A stretch of DNA of 64,000 nucleotides, taken from the NCBI GenBank assembly GCA_009809945.1, contig WTPW01000949.1, positions 1-64,000 of the forward strand, given 5' to 3'. Source of the DNA: Gigaspora margarita. Lineage: Eukaryota; Glomeromycota; Glomeromycetes; Diversisporales; Gigasporaceae. Both the position numbers and the translations under genes were made by a program. This document shows, in pieces, positions 47,019 through 57,669 of this stretch. The notes beneath the pieces were generated by a model that worked only from the letters and a program-made list of their open reading frames with translations, was not told the DNA's origin and ran no database searches. Position 1 is the first letter of the stretch. Every line of letters begins with the position of its first letter.

Positions 47019-47979
47019 TAGGCCTCCGCATGGGCCGGGTAGGGTTAGGGTAGCACTAATACCCTAGCCCTACCCATCTTAATAAGAGCTCACCTTTCAA
47101 GCCCTTACCCTTGCCCTAGGGCTCAAAATTTGATACCCTACCCGGCCCATAGATGCTCTAGGGCTCAAAATATGATACCCTACCCGGCCCAGCCCCATAG
47201 AGGCCATGGGTACCCGTGGGCTTAGATACTAATATGCGTATTTATATTAAAATTTATTGATACTACTGATACATGTATAGTAAATACTATATATCAATAT
47301 ATTGAGATTAAATTCAATAACTCATCACGTATCACTACCAAAATTAATTAAAACTGATATTGATATATCGCTGTTATATNAAGATCAATTTCGATCATAT
47401 GCAGTTTGAAATTATGTGATTAAAAAAAAAAGGAAATTGATGTTAACCGATACATATAGGTTGTATAAGATCGATATCGGTAACATTAACAGTAATATAC
47501 AGGGACATCCAAATAGTGCTAAGAATAAGATAACAGGATGTCCCTGTTATGTTACCGATATTGATCTACCTCCCGTTATCTTACTTATATGCAACCTATA
47601 TGTATCAGTTATTTGGCAGATCTATTGTACGGGTACATACCGGAAAACTTGTTTCCCGTTATGTACCTGGTATGTACCCGTTATTCATTGATTCAACCTG
47701 TGTGATATTATTCGATATTTAAGGGCGAAAAAAATCCAGATGTCGATATATATATAATTAAACAATTATGTAAGATAATTGGTTGTGCAACATATTAATG
47801 GGCTACCCTAGGGTCCATAGGCCGGGTAGTAGCAGTACCCAAGCCCTACCCGTGTAATCTAGGGGCTTATATTTTTAGCCCTGCTCTATCCTAGGGCTTG
47901 TAATTTGTTGCCCAAGCCTGGCCCTCATGGTACTACCCTTAGGGTACCCACGGGTAGCCCTGGCCCATGCGGAGGCCTA
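47019..47979. mobile_element. hAT element (non-autonomous) with TAGGCCTCCGCATGGGC ends
   Basis: TAGGCCTCCGCATGGGCC at the left is exactly mirrored at the right. The flanking ACTACCAG (47011-47018 and 47980-47987) is a perfect 8-bp target duplication. GGCCCATAG and ACCCTACCCGG words fill the outer parts, while 47260-47760 is a different AT-rich palindromic insert with ACCGATAT and GGGACATCC words. The 91-codon frame at 47416-47691 is inside the palindrome and is not a gene. Confidence 0.92.
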
Positions 47980-48649
47980 ACTACCAGGAACAGAGTGCAA
48001 TGAAGTATATAGTTATCTGAAGAGGGAAATGATGTGAACAAATACGGTTCTTTGATTGGTTATATTTTTATATAATATTGTAAAATGCAATGTTCTTTTG
48101 TATTAAACCAGTTTGATATGACTTTTTTGCGTATGTACATGCTATTCATGCATGTTTGTTCCTACAAAAAGAACTATTTTTAAGTAAGTATTTCAAGTTT
48201 ATATTTCCTGCCTTTGAGTTACTAATTATCATGATAAAAATTGATGTTTAAGAGATCTAGTATGTGATTACAGTAATAATTTTTTTATGTGTCCATTGTT
48301 TATTATTGTGCTTTCTTGATTTATGCATTGACATTGTAGTTTGTGTTTGCTTGTTTTACTCAGAATTCTGTTTGGATTATTGATTATGTATCGAGCCACT
48401 TGTTATTTACTAGGAATAGAGTGCAACGTAGTGTATTCTTATCTGAAGTGTGAAATGATGTAAACAAATACAGTTCTTTGATTGGTTATATTTTTACATG
48501 ATATTGCATTTTATATTATCTAGTTTGATATGCTTTTGTACGTACATACATGCTATTTGTACATGATTACCTTTCAAAAAGTAAGTTTATATTTCGTGCC
48601 TTTAAGTTACTATTTATTGTGATAACAGTCAAGGGACATGTCCAACTAA

Positions 48650-49566
48650 GTGCAATTACTTATAGATCAAATGAGTTGACTTACCCAATTTTATATGTAA
48701 AATTATGCAAAAAAATCATTTAAATTGAATTTATTTAAAAGCATACATATAAAAGTCTCTTTAAATTTTAAATATATATTCTTTGGCATTTAATACTCTT
48801 TTGTTTAAAGTTTTAGTTCTTAATTTGAAGTAGGGGGATGAAAATCTTCCACTAAAGTTGACCAATTCTTTAAGTTAAATGAGTGACTCACCCTATATAA
48901 TAATATGATTGGTTAAAGCAATTCTTTAAAAATATATAAGATGATATTAAGTAAAGGCTTCTTATGCCCTAATTGAAAGTTGAAGAGGAGGTTCTCCTGA
49001 TTCTAATGGTAGTTAAATCATCAAAATCGGCCTGGTGGAACCCAAGATACTTGGGGTCAAAGAAGAGAACATAAGGATCTGCAAATTCACTGTTACACAA
49101 AGTATATTACTTCGTGTAACAGTGAATTTGCAGATCCTTAAGTTCTCTTTTTTGACCCCAAGTATCTTGGGTTCCACCAGGCTGATTTTGATGATTTAAC
49201 TACCATTAGAATCAGGAGAACCTCCTCTTCAACTTTCAATTAGGGCATAAGAAGCCTTTACTTAATATCATCTTATATATTTTTAAAGAATTGCTTTAAC
49301 CAATCATATTATTATATAGGGTGAGTCACTCATTTGACTTAAAGAACATAGTAAAGAATTGGTCAACTTTAGTGGAAGATTTTTATCCCCCTACTTCAAA
49401 TTAAGAGCTAAAACTTTAAACAAAAGAGTATTAAATGCCAAAGAATATATATTTAAAATTTAAAGAGACTTTTATATGTATGCTTTTAAATAAATTCAAT
49501 TTAAATGATTTTTTGCATAATTTTATATATAAAATTGGGTGAGTCAACTCATTTAATTTATAAGTA
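48650..49566. repeat. 917-bp near-perfect palindrome
   Basis: The left arm from TTACTTATAGATCAAATGAG is repeated in inverse from about 49108 to 49566 with few differences. The turn is at TATATT inside the stem CACTGTTACAC...GTGTAACAGTG. If transcribed it would form a double-stranded RNA of about 450 bp. Confidence 0.9.
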
Positions 49567-49588
49567 ACCACATTCTAAGCCATTATAT

Positions 49589-50518
49589 GTTGTTATCCTA
49601 TATCTACTTCTTTTAAGATAGTAGGTAACTAGAGCGACCTTAGGCAGTGATCACTTTGTGTAACCTCACTTGTTACTGTGATTTAACTAAGTCAAAAGGT
49701 GGTTTTCAAGAAAACTTAACAAAGAAGATTTATGGTAATTTGCAATTATGAAAGAGGCAACAATTAAAAGTATATGAAGATACTAGTAACTGTTTAATTT
49801 GTGTAGTAAATAAATGTTTTATTTATTGAAAGAGTATGAAGACTTGATGCTGAACTTGGGGTCCACATCGGCTGCTTTTATACATTTTTGTTTTTCACAA
49901 ATGTAACAGACTATATCTAGTACATATGCAATAAATGCTATATCTACTACTAATAAAATATATAGTATAAATAGTATAAATGTAATATATGAAATAAATG
50001 ACATATGTGTTATAAATAAAATATAGAGTATATATGCTATAAATATGACATTTNTTGTTATCCTATATCTACTTCTTTTAAGATAGTAGGTAACTAGAGC
50101 GACCTTAGGCAGTGATCACTTTGTGTAACCTCACTTGTTACTGTGATTTAACTAAGTCAAAAGGTGGTTTTCAAGAAAACTTAACAAAGAAGATTTATGG
50201 TAATTTGCAATTATGAAAGAGGCAACAATTAAAAGTATATGAAGATACTAGTAACTGTTTAATTTGTGTAGTAAATAAATGTTTTATTTATTGAAAGAGT
50301 ATGAAGACTTGATGCTGAACTTGGGGTCCACATCGGCTGCTTTTATACATTTTTGTTTTTCACAAATGTAACAGACTATATCTAGTACATATGCAATAAA
50401 TGCTATATCTACTACTAATAAAATATATAGTATAAATAGTATAAATGTAATATATGAAATAAATGACATATGTGTTATAAATAAAATATAGAGTATATAT
50501 GCTATAAATATGACATTT
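49589..50518. repeat. 465-bp perfect tandem duplication with an N at the junction
   Basis: 49589-50053 and 50054-50518 look identical, and the single N at 50054 falls at the junction. Both units give the same 61-codon minus-strand frame (49819-50004 and 50284-50469), which has no family signature and is hydrophobic by composition only. Confidence 0.92.
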
Positions 50519-51118
50519 TTATAAATGACATATATGCACTTTGGCGCGCAGTAGATCTCCTAGCCAATCAAATTGTAGATCCTATACTTGATTGTTCATT
50601 GGTTCCGATCTTGACAACCAGTGGTCGTACAGGGATGATCTATAGCTCATTCGAACCGTCTCGTCGAGCTGAGTCGAATGCTAGTTGTTTCATCGAATTC
50701 TGATCATTTGATCGAGAGTTATGCCCGTTTTTGTGTATTTTCATAGGTCAACAATATGGACATGTCCCTTGACTGATAAGGATTAATATTTAAGGGATTC
50801 TATAATATTATGGTATGTGTTTACAGTATTGATTTTTTATATATACATTGTTTATTATTGTGCTTTCTTGATTTATGTGTTAACATTGTAGCTTGTTTTT
50901 ACTTGTTTTACTTAGGATTCCATTTGGATTATTAATTGTGTATTTAGTCGCTCAAGATTTTTTTATTTTATATTGGTATCAAATTTATATTTTTCAAACT
51001 TAATTCATAATTGTATTAATATAAGGACTTGTTTTTATAACATTTTACTATTAGTACTGTTGATTGAATAGTCATTTCTTGTGCCATGCATGTTGACCTT
51101 TAAGTTACTATTTATCAT

Positions 51119-51378
51119 AGTGGTTCTGCAATTCAATTTGATTTGATTGATTCAATCAAATATTTGATCTCAAATCAAATTCAAATACAGAAATTTCAAA
51201 TCAAATCAAATTCAAATTGACAAAATATTCGATTTAATTTGAAAATATTTAATAAAAATTACAAATAAATTTGATTTGATTTGATTTGATCAAATCAAAT
51301 TCAAATCAAGAGCTTATTTGATTTGATCAAATTCAAATATGCCTAATATTCGATTCAATTCGACTTTGAGAAACCCTA
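51119..51378 (-). mobile_element. hAT-like MITE, TTTGATTTGA-rich family, copy 4
   Basis: In inverted orientation it runs from TAGTGGTTCTGC to GAGAAACCCTA, with the same AAATCAAATC interior as copies 1-3 and closest to copy 2. The target duplication is not recognisable. Confidence 0.8.
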
Positions 51379-51640
51379 TAGGGATTGATGTTTAAAGGAT
51401 TCTATAATATTGCAGTATGTGTTCACAGTATTAATTTTTTTTATGTATACATTGACTTGATTGTTTATTATCATGCTTTCTTGATTTAGTGTATTTATGT
51501 GTTAGTATTGTAGCTTGTTTTTTACTTGTTTACTTGGGATTCCATTTAGATTATCAATTGTGTATCAAGTCACTTAAGATTTTTTCCAACTTGATTCAAA
51601 ATTGTATTAAAATGGAGGCTTGTTTTTATAATATTTTACT

Positions 51641-51830
51641 AGGACCCTAAGCTATATATAGATAGGTTATAACTAGTTTACTTATTTTTATACAAAATTT
51701 GGCTTAAGAATGCTTATCTTTGACCAAAATTTGCAAAATTTACTATTTAAAAATGCAATATTTGGTGATTTTCTACCAAAATTTCCTTTTTTGGTTTTCT
51801 CTGACCTATTTATCAATAGCTTGGGGTCCT
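51641..51830. mobile_element. Small MITE with AGGACCCTAAGCTAT ends
   Basis: AGGACCCTAAGCTATATATAG mirrors CTATTTATCAATAGCTTGGGGTCCT in part. It has the size and the GACCTATCTAT-type inner words of the MITEs at 43111-43285 and 58359-58538 but different end sequences, so it is a relative rather than a copy. Confidence 0.62.
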
Positions 51831-51834
51831 TGCT

Positions 51835-53165
51835 AAAGATGTTTACTTAGTACATTAGATTAGAATTAATTAGTGAAATCTTGTGAATCATAAGATTTTA
51901 TAGAATTTTATTAATAAAATTCTATAAAATTTTATGATTCACAAATTTTTATTAATTAATTCTAACATTATGCACTAAATAAACTTGTTTAGCATCTACA
52001 AATACATTAAATTAGCTGAATTTTTATTTTACTTGAAATTTGGAGTAAATATACTTAAATTTGACTTTTTTGATCAAAAATCCAAAATTATAAATCTATT
52101 TTCTAAATTTCAAGTAAAATAAAAATAATTCTTTTGATACAGACGACCTCCTATAAGATTACCTCCTCTACAATTACATCATATAAAACCCCTCTCTATA
52201 TCACATTTTTGTTAAAGTTAATTTACTATTAAACATATAACAAAATACCTCTATAAAAGCACAGTTACTTTAATAAGCACATTTTAAAAAAAAGTTCTTA
52301 AGTCAAAAAATGTGTAATCTTATAGGAGGTCAACTATATAATGCAATTTTAATTTTTAATAAGTTTGCTTAGTGCAAGAAGTTAGAATTAATTAATAAGA
52401 ATTTGAGTTATAAGTTTTTATAGAATTTTATTAATAAAATTTTAAAAACCTTATGATTTACAAATTTTTATTAATTATTTCTAACTTCATGCACTAAGCA
52501 AACTTGTTTAGCATCTAAAAATACACCAAATTGGCAAAATTATTTTTATTTTACTTGAAATTTGGAAATAGATACATATTTTGGATTTTTGATCAAAAAA
52601 GCCAAATTTAAGCATCTTTTTTCCAAATTTCAAGTAAAATAAAAAATATTCAGCCAATTTAATGTATTTGTAGATTATAAAAAAGATTACTTAGTGCATA
52701 AAGTTAGAATTAATTAATAAAAATTTGTGAATCATAAGATTTCATAGAATTCTATTAATAGAATTCTATAAACTCTTATGATTTACAAGATTTCTTTAAT
52801 TAATTCTAGCTTAATGTACTAAGTGAACATATTCAGCATCTGAAAATATATTAAATTGGCCAAACATTTTTTATTTTACTTGAAATTTAAAGAAAAGACA
52901 TTTAAATTGGCTTTTTTGATCAAAAATCTAAAATTAAGCATCTATTCTCTAAATTTCAAGTAAAATAAAAATAATTCTGCTGATTTGATATATTTTTAGG
53001 TGCTAAATAAGTTTACTTAGTGCTTAAAGTTAGAATTAATTAATAAAAATTTGTGAATTGCAAGATTTTATAAAATTTATTAATAAATTCTATAAAATCT
53101 TATAATTTATAAAATTTTACTAATTAATTCCAACTTTATGAATTAAGTAAACTTGTTTAGTATCA
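51835..53165. repeat. Tandem array of units, each with two palindromes
   Basis: Starting near 51840, 52350, 52680 and 53005, units of about 320 bases begin GTTTACTTAGTGCATAAAG or close variants. Each contains one palindrome centred on TTAATA (TAGAATTTTATTAATAAAATT) and a second centred on TTTTTGATCAAAAA between two copies of TTTACTTGAAATTTGGA in opposite orientation. The last unit is partial. A TA-flanked MITE interrupts the first unit. Confidence 0.82.
52140..52336. mobile_element. 197-bp TA-flanked MITE
   Basis: CAGACGACCTCCTATAAGAT at the left mirrors the right end, which reads TAGTTGACCTCCTATAAGAT from outside. TA flanks both sides (52138-52139, 52337-52338). It resembles the MITE at 3505-3845 in its ACCTCYTATAA word. 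It interrupts a unit of the tandem array. Confidence 0.8.
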
Positions 53166-54171
53166 ATAAATTTGTTCAAACTTATACCAGTCTGCAAACT
53201 TCAGACCAAACTCAGACTTGACAAATCTTTAATTATAATATCTAAGTTCAGTTCAAAAATTGAACCAGACTCAGACTTGACTAAAATCCAGTTTGAGTCC
53301 AGTTCATAGGAGCACTAAATTATTGTAATTGAGTTCATATGTAGTTTTGCTTGTTTTAGAATACAAACTAGAAATTGCACATGTGGTGGCTTTATTGTCT
53401 ATTTTAGCTATTAATTAGAGTTAGTAGATAGTGTGACAATAATTTCTTATTATCTGTCAGGTTGTGGATAAAAGCTGATTATTCACCAAGAAACAGTATT
53501 TTCATAAATAGAAATTAAAACTGCCTAAAATTTTTCTTAATCTTTTATTATATAACTATTTAATTTTTAATTTGGCTATCATTAAAATAATTTCAGCCCA
53601 CAACCAAAATAATTCTGTTAATTTTGTCCAATACTGCCCAAAACTATAAAGCAATTTATAAATAGTAAATGGTTCCAATTCCTAGTCATGAAGCAATCAG
53701 CTATTATTTCCTGATGCTTGATATAAGTGTTTAATGATTTTCTTATTCATTTATTCCTAAATGAATATGCATATTTACACTCATCTTGTATGTACGTATG
53801 TAATAGATAAGTAAAAACTTTACATATTTATATTAGGAATAGTTAGCTAAATTGCAGAAGACATGTTACCAATTACTGATAATTTTTATTGTAAAAAACA
53901 TAAAAATTAAATTTTTCTAAAAAATTTAAATTAGCTCTTTTTTTTTAAAATAAAATAATTCTACTAAATATATAACTAGTTTTAAATATAAATAGGAAAC
54001 TGCAATAAATAGCAATCTTTATATAGTACTCAGTTATGCTTTACTTGGTCTCTTTGCTAATCTAATTTTTTTTATATTATAAACCTTATTGACAAATTTT
54101 TTTATATAGCTTTTTGCTTATTTAGCTTAGCTTAGGCTTTTTACAAGTTCAATTTATCTTATATTTATATT
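53166..54171. other. Gene-free stretch
   Basis: At 53180-53330 CAGACTTGAC and AACTCAGAC words repeat in both orientations, probably a decayed element end. The rest is AT-rich and unassigned. Confidence 0.4.
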
Positions 54172-54179
54172 GTAGCACT

Positions 54180-55389
54180 CAGTGTTGTACATGGACATGG
54201 ACATGTCCATATCAGTTATCAAAAAAAACATATAAAATTACTATAAACTTTGAAGAAATGTTGTTCCAAAGTCTACATATCAACTTAAAATTAAATTTTT
54301 CGGAAACATAGAACAAGGGGAGGAGAAAAAGATAGTACAAAAATCGGATTAAAATTTCACCGATTTTGCACAAAACGAAAATGTAACTTCATCAAAAACA
54401 AATATTTTCCGATTTTAAGATGAGATCGTATGTAAAAACATGCCCTGAACAACTTTACTTAATCGGCGGAAGTATGTTACCTTGTAAGAAAATTGGGCTA
54501 TCTATGTACTAAAGTTAAAATTTTTGGGTTTTCAATATAAAACCCTTTTTTTCTTATTAGGTAACCTACTTTGGGCTCTTAAGCAAAGTTGTTCGGCATG
54601 TAATTTTACTCGCAACTGAGGTCAAAACGCGCTTTCTCGGACCTTTTACTAAGTGAAAAATGGGGTTAAAGTTAGAGAAAATTTTTTTTTTAAAAAAAAT
54701 TTTTTAATAAAATTTTTTTCTAACTTTAACCCCTTTTTCACTTAGTAAAAGGTCCGAGAAAGCGCGTTTTGACCTCAATCGCGAGTAAAATTACATGCCG
54801 AACAACTTTGCTTAAGAGCCCAAAGTAGGTTACCTAATAAGAAAAAAGGGTTTTATATTGAAAACCCAAAAATTTTAACTTTAGTACATAGTTAGCCCAT
54901 TTTTCTTACAAGGTAACNTACTTCCGCCGATTAAGTAAAGTTGTTCAGGGCATGTTTTTACATACGANTCTCATCTTAAAATCGGAAAATATTTGTTTTG
55001 ATGAAGTTACATTTTCGTTTTGTGCAAAATCGGTGAAATTTTAATCCGATTTTTGTACTACCTTTTTCTCCTCCCCTTGTTCTATGTTTCCGAAAAATTT
55101 AATTTTAAGTTGATATGTAGACTTTGGAACAACATTTCTTCAAAGTTTATAGTAATTTTATGTTTTTTTTTGATAATTTTATATATAATTTTAGCCAATA
55201 ATGTGCTTGGACATTTGGACATTGTTGGACATTGTCCATGAACATTAGTCCATGTCCAAAGATTGGACTAGACATTTGTCCATGTACAATATTGATCATT
55301 GAAAATTATATGGACTGGACCTTTGGACATTGTCCATGGACTGTCCATGTCCAATAATTTGCTTGGACATATGTCCATGTACAACATTG
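54180..55389. mobile_element. hAT-like element with CAGTGTTGTACATGGACAT ends, hosting a palindrome
   Basis: CAGTGTTGTACATGGACAT at the left is mirrored as CAATGTTGTACATGGACAT at the right. GTAGCACT flanks both sides (54172-54179, 55390-55397), a perfect 8-bp target duplication. The remaining host sequence is a GGACATTGTCCATG-rich tail at 55200-55389. The palindrome at 54216-55176 fills the middle. Confidence 0.92.
54216..55176. mobile_element. 961-bp palindrome, family A copy 2, nested
   Basis: The arms are close to perfect inverse copies around 54695: TTATCAAAAAAAACAT at the left faces its inverse at the right, and ACATAGAACAAGGGGAGGAG faces its inverse near 55060. It is related to 16182-17006 but with different outer arms. 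Unresolved bases occur at 54918 and 54968, in the right arm. Confidence 0.88.
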
Positions 55390-55397
55390 GTAGCACT

Positions 55398-56290
55398 TTC
55401 TCCTATAGTATATTTCTCAGCCTTGCTTTGCTTAGCCTTGACTCAAACTTCACAAGTCATATTGCAGAATTAATGCTTCATAATCATATGAATATAACCT
55501 AAGTTTAGAACCAAAATTACGGTAATTTTTTTAATTAATTGATGATCCGCCAGTCAATCAGAGAATTTTTATATAATAATGTGACGCAGATCACATATAA
55601 TCAAAGCCCATATTAAGGTTTTCAGTTATAAGTTAAGTTAATAAAATTTTTATTAAATTTCACATTAAAGTAGCACAAATCGTAGAATATTACCATGGGT
55701 TCTTGATTATAAGGTTGTTAGATACTATTCTTTTTTTTTGGTAGACTTTACTTTGTAAGCACGCGGCATTTACTAAGTAATATTTTGAAGAATTAAATCT
55801 ACTGAATTTGGACAAGGTATTCAGTATACTTTGTTTTTAGCTTACCTTATGCCTAAATTTGTATGTTTTTTTTTAATTTTTGAAGTCTCAAAAGCATATT
55901 ATAACAAGAATAATACCAGAAGCAAAATTCGTAAAATGTACGCAACTATTAAATTATGTTTATTGGTATTTGAGATCTACTAAATACAGGAACATTTGAT
56001 CATTACCTAAAAAAAAAAATTATTTTTTATACAGTATATGAATAACCGTCTTCACCACAACCAAACGTAGGTATGTTACAAGTACTTTTTCAGATTTTGT
56101 ATTTGACAGATTTTGTGTTTTGTTAGGCGTCTCGTTAGGTGTTTTGTTTTTCGTCAAGGTTCCTGTTTTTTATTGAATTTTTGTCATTTTCGTTTGTTAA
56201 TAGGTTTGGTTTCGGCTTTCGACATTTTTTGAAAACCATTTCATCTAACAATACTAGACACGCTATTTGAAGATGAATTTGTGATAAGAA
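55398..56290. other. Gene-free stretch, possible upstream part of the Mis18-like gene
   Basis: 55500-56030 has no recognisable motif. At 56038-56290 an ATG (56038), GTAGGT/GTATGT donors (about 56070) and TTAG or AATAG acceptors (56127, 56204) suggest earlier exons of the gene whose clear exon starts near 56297, but I cannot define them. The 71-codon minus-strand frame at 56135-56350 is the shadow of that exon. Confidence 0.35.
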
Positions 56291-56296
56291 ATCTAT

Positions 56297-56442
56297 AGAG
56301 GTGGGAAACGCTGTGTAAAGTACGAATTCACAGGTCCGCTGGTTTTTCAATGCATAAAATGCAAAGTAATAGTAGGAGACTCTTTCGCATTCATAACGGG
56401 TGAACGTGATTTAAACTATATAGCTAGAAAATCTTTTATTTA
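56297..56442 (+). CDS. Mis18/Yippee-type zinc-binding exon
   Basis: One plus-strand frame reads GGKRCVKYEFTGPLVFQC, then IKCKVIVGDSFAF, then ITGERDLNYIARK. The core VFQCxxCxxIVGDSF matches the first half of the Mis18 domain: a zinc-binding CxxC followed by a GDS motif. Mis18 proteins help load CENP-A histone at centromeres (family knowledge). The exon probably starts after the acceptor at 56291-56296 (CTATAG). It meets a stop at 56440-56442, but GTGAAC (56399) or GTGATT (56406) could be the donor, in which case the true exon is shorter. The second CxxC half of the domain was not found downstream, where a MITE lies at 56598-56817. It may be a complete gene with unrecognised exons or a fragment. 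Yippee proteins are the alternative, but the GDS spacing favours Mis18. Confidence 0.6.
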
Positions 56443-56597
56443 ACGAAAAAGCAATTATATATTATTGCGAGTTTGTTACTTAGCTAAGCACTGCTAAGCC
56501 GTACAATATTCAGGTGTAATGTTCAACATACAGCGTTATAACGGAAAAAAAATTTTTTTGATTAAAATTGATTATTAAAATTATCTTCATCATTGTT

Positions 56598-56817
56598 AGG
56601 CCGTTTGAATTTAAAAATTTGTATAACGTCACCCCCCTCCTACCACTGGAGCTCCCCTCGACATTAAACAAATAAATCACAAAAAAAAAAAAAAAAAGGA
56701 TATAAATGAACCCAAAACAGGTAACATTTTGAACCTAATTTAGGTTCATTTAATTTTAGTGTTTGTTTACCCCCAAGCAAATTTAGAAATAAGAACATCT
56801 TTAAATTCAAACGGCCT
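56598..56817. mobile_element. 220-bp MITE with AGGCCGTTTGAATTTAAA ends
   Basis: AGGCCGTTTGAATTTAAA is exactly mirrored at both ends. The interior includes ACCCCCCTCCTACCACTGG, an A run and a palindrome at AACCTAATTTAGGTT. The target duplication was not resolved. Confidence 0.88.
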
Positions 56818-57669
56818 TACTGTGTAATTAAACTGTATTTTAATTTAAGCCAGTTATATATAATGTCCTATTTTTAGGGGAATGCTAGGTTCGAATTAAA
56901 TGATAAAAATCTGTTCCCCTTTAGATACTGTACCTTCTTTTTGGGGAGTGATTTCGAAAAATTGTATTACAACAACGAGAGTATATCCAACAAATTCAAT
57001 TTGTGGGTAGCTACTTTAAAGATCAACTTCAGCCACAATACCCACTACTCTTATCGATATTATCCAAATTGCAATTGAATTCCGTTAATAAACCAAATAC
57101 CAGAATAACGAATGAATAATTTTTATTATGTACAAGATTCTGGTTTTAAAAAAAAAGTTCTCGAATCAGCGAGTACCAGTATCTTTCTTTATATATCCTC
57201 ATCGTTAACACATATAAAGTTGAACAAAAAATAAAAATTTATAAGAAATTAAATCTATACTTATAAATAGATCTATGGATCAAAAGAAAAAAAGATATTT
57301 TTTTTACCTTAAGTGACATGTATTCTATTAATTTAGTAATCTAAAATGGAGGTTTTAAAATTTTTTTTTTGATTATTTAAGCTTTGATTGGGAATCGGCA
57401 TTTCTACTTAATTTGGGATCATAACCAAACCCCAAACCAAATATGTATCACATTTCGGCAAATAGTATCAAACCCAAAAATCATTAAATAAAGATGCGTG
57501 TATTTAATAATGTAATAAATATGATAAACCCCTAAAGATCGAGTTTAAATTGGATTAAATAGATTGATTACCAGAGCACTATTAATAAAGCATTTCAAAT
57601 TATAAAACATAAACCTACTTTGAACCCATTTACTAATTAAGATCCAACCTACCTGTTAAGCAGCTTTAT
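56818..57669. other. Gene-free stretch with one coding-like patch
   Basis: After a possible acceptor (CCCCTTTAG near 56925) a frame reads YCTFFLGSDFEKLYYNNES to about 57010, before a GTAGCT. It could be an exon but has no family match and cannot be linked to the Mis18-like exon. The rest has no motif. Confidence 0.3.

Larger units (their letters stand above)
48626..50775. mobile_element. 2.15-kb element with CAGTCAAGGGACATGTCC ends
   Basis: CAGTCAAGGGACATGTCC is present at the left end and exactly mirrored at the right. ATAA flanks both sides (48622-48625, 50776-50779), and the unoccupied unit A has a single ATAA at the equivalent point. The left part is a 917-bp palindrome and the right part holds a 465-bp tandem repeat and a unique, less AT-rich segment (50540-50740). 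No transposase was recognised. Confidence 0.85.
47988..51640. repeat. Three tandem paralogous units, two carrying element insertions
   Basis: Unit A (about 47988-48411), unit B (about 48412-48625 continuing at 50776-51060) and unit C (about 51061-51118 continuing at 51379-51640) share blocks such as TTTAAGTTACTATTTAT, TTATTATTGTGCTTTCTTGA and GGATTATTAATTGTGTAT in the same order. Unit A has no insertion at the shared point, unit B holds the element at 48626-50775, and unit C holds the MITE at 51119-51378. Confidence 0.82.

Noticed and set aside
47036-47060. Telomere-like GGGTTAGGG
   Set aside because: Only one isolated match occurs within a GGGTAGGG-rich element end; there is no array.
47416-47691. 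91-codon plus-strand frame
   Set aside because: It lies within inverted repeats of a hAT element; the repeated words ITGCPCYVT and GHPN come from opposite arms.
49819-50469. Identical 61-codon hydrophobic frames, possible small membrane protein
   Set aside because: They are identical only because of the perfect 465-bp duplication; they lie inside a mobile element and show no family signature.
51835-53165. CRISPR or terminator array from repeated palindromes
   Set aside because: The unit is about 320 bases and the spacer sequence is also repeated, so this is a satellite.
56135-56350. 71-codon minus-strand frame
   Set aside because: It overlaps the Mis18-like exon on the other strand, which has a real motif.
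56925-57010. Second half of the Mis18 domain
   Set aside because: The frame reads YCTFFLGSDFEKLYY, which has only one Cys and no second CxxC, so it cannot be joined with confidence.
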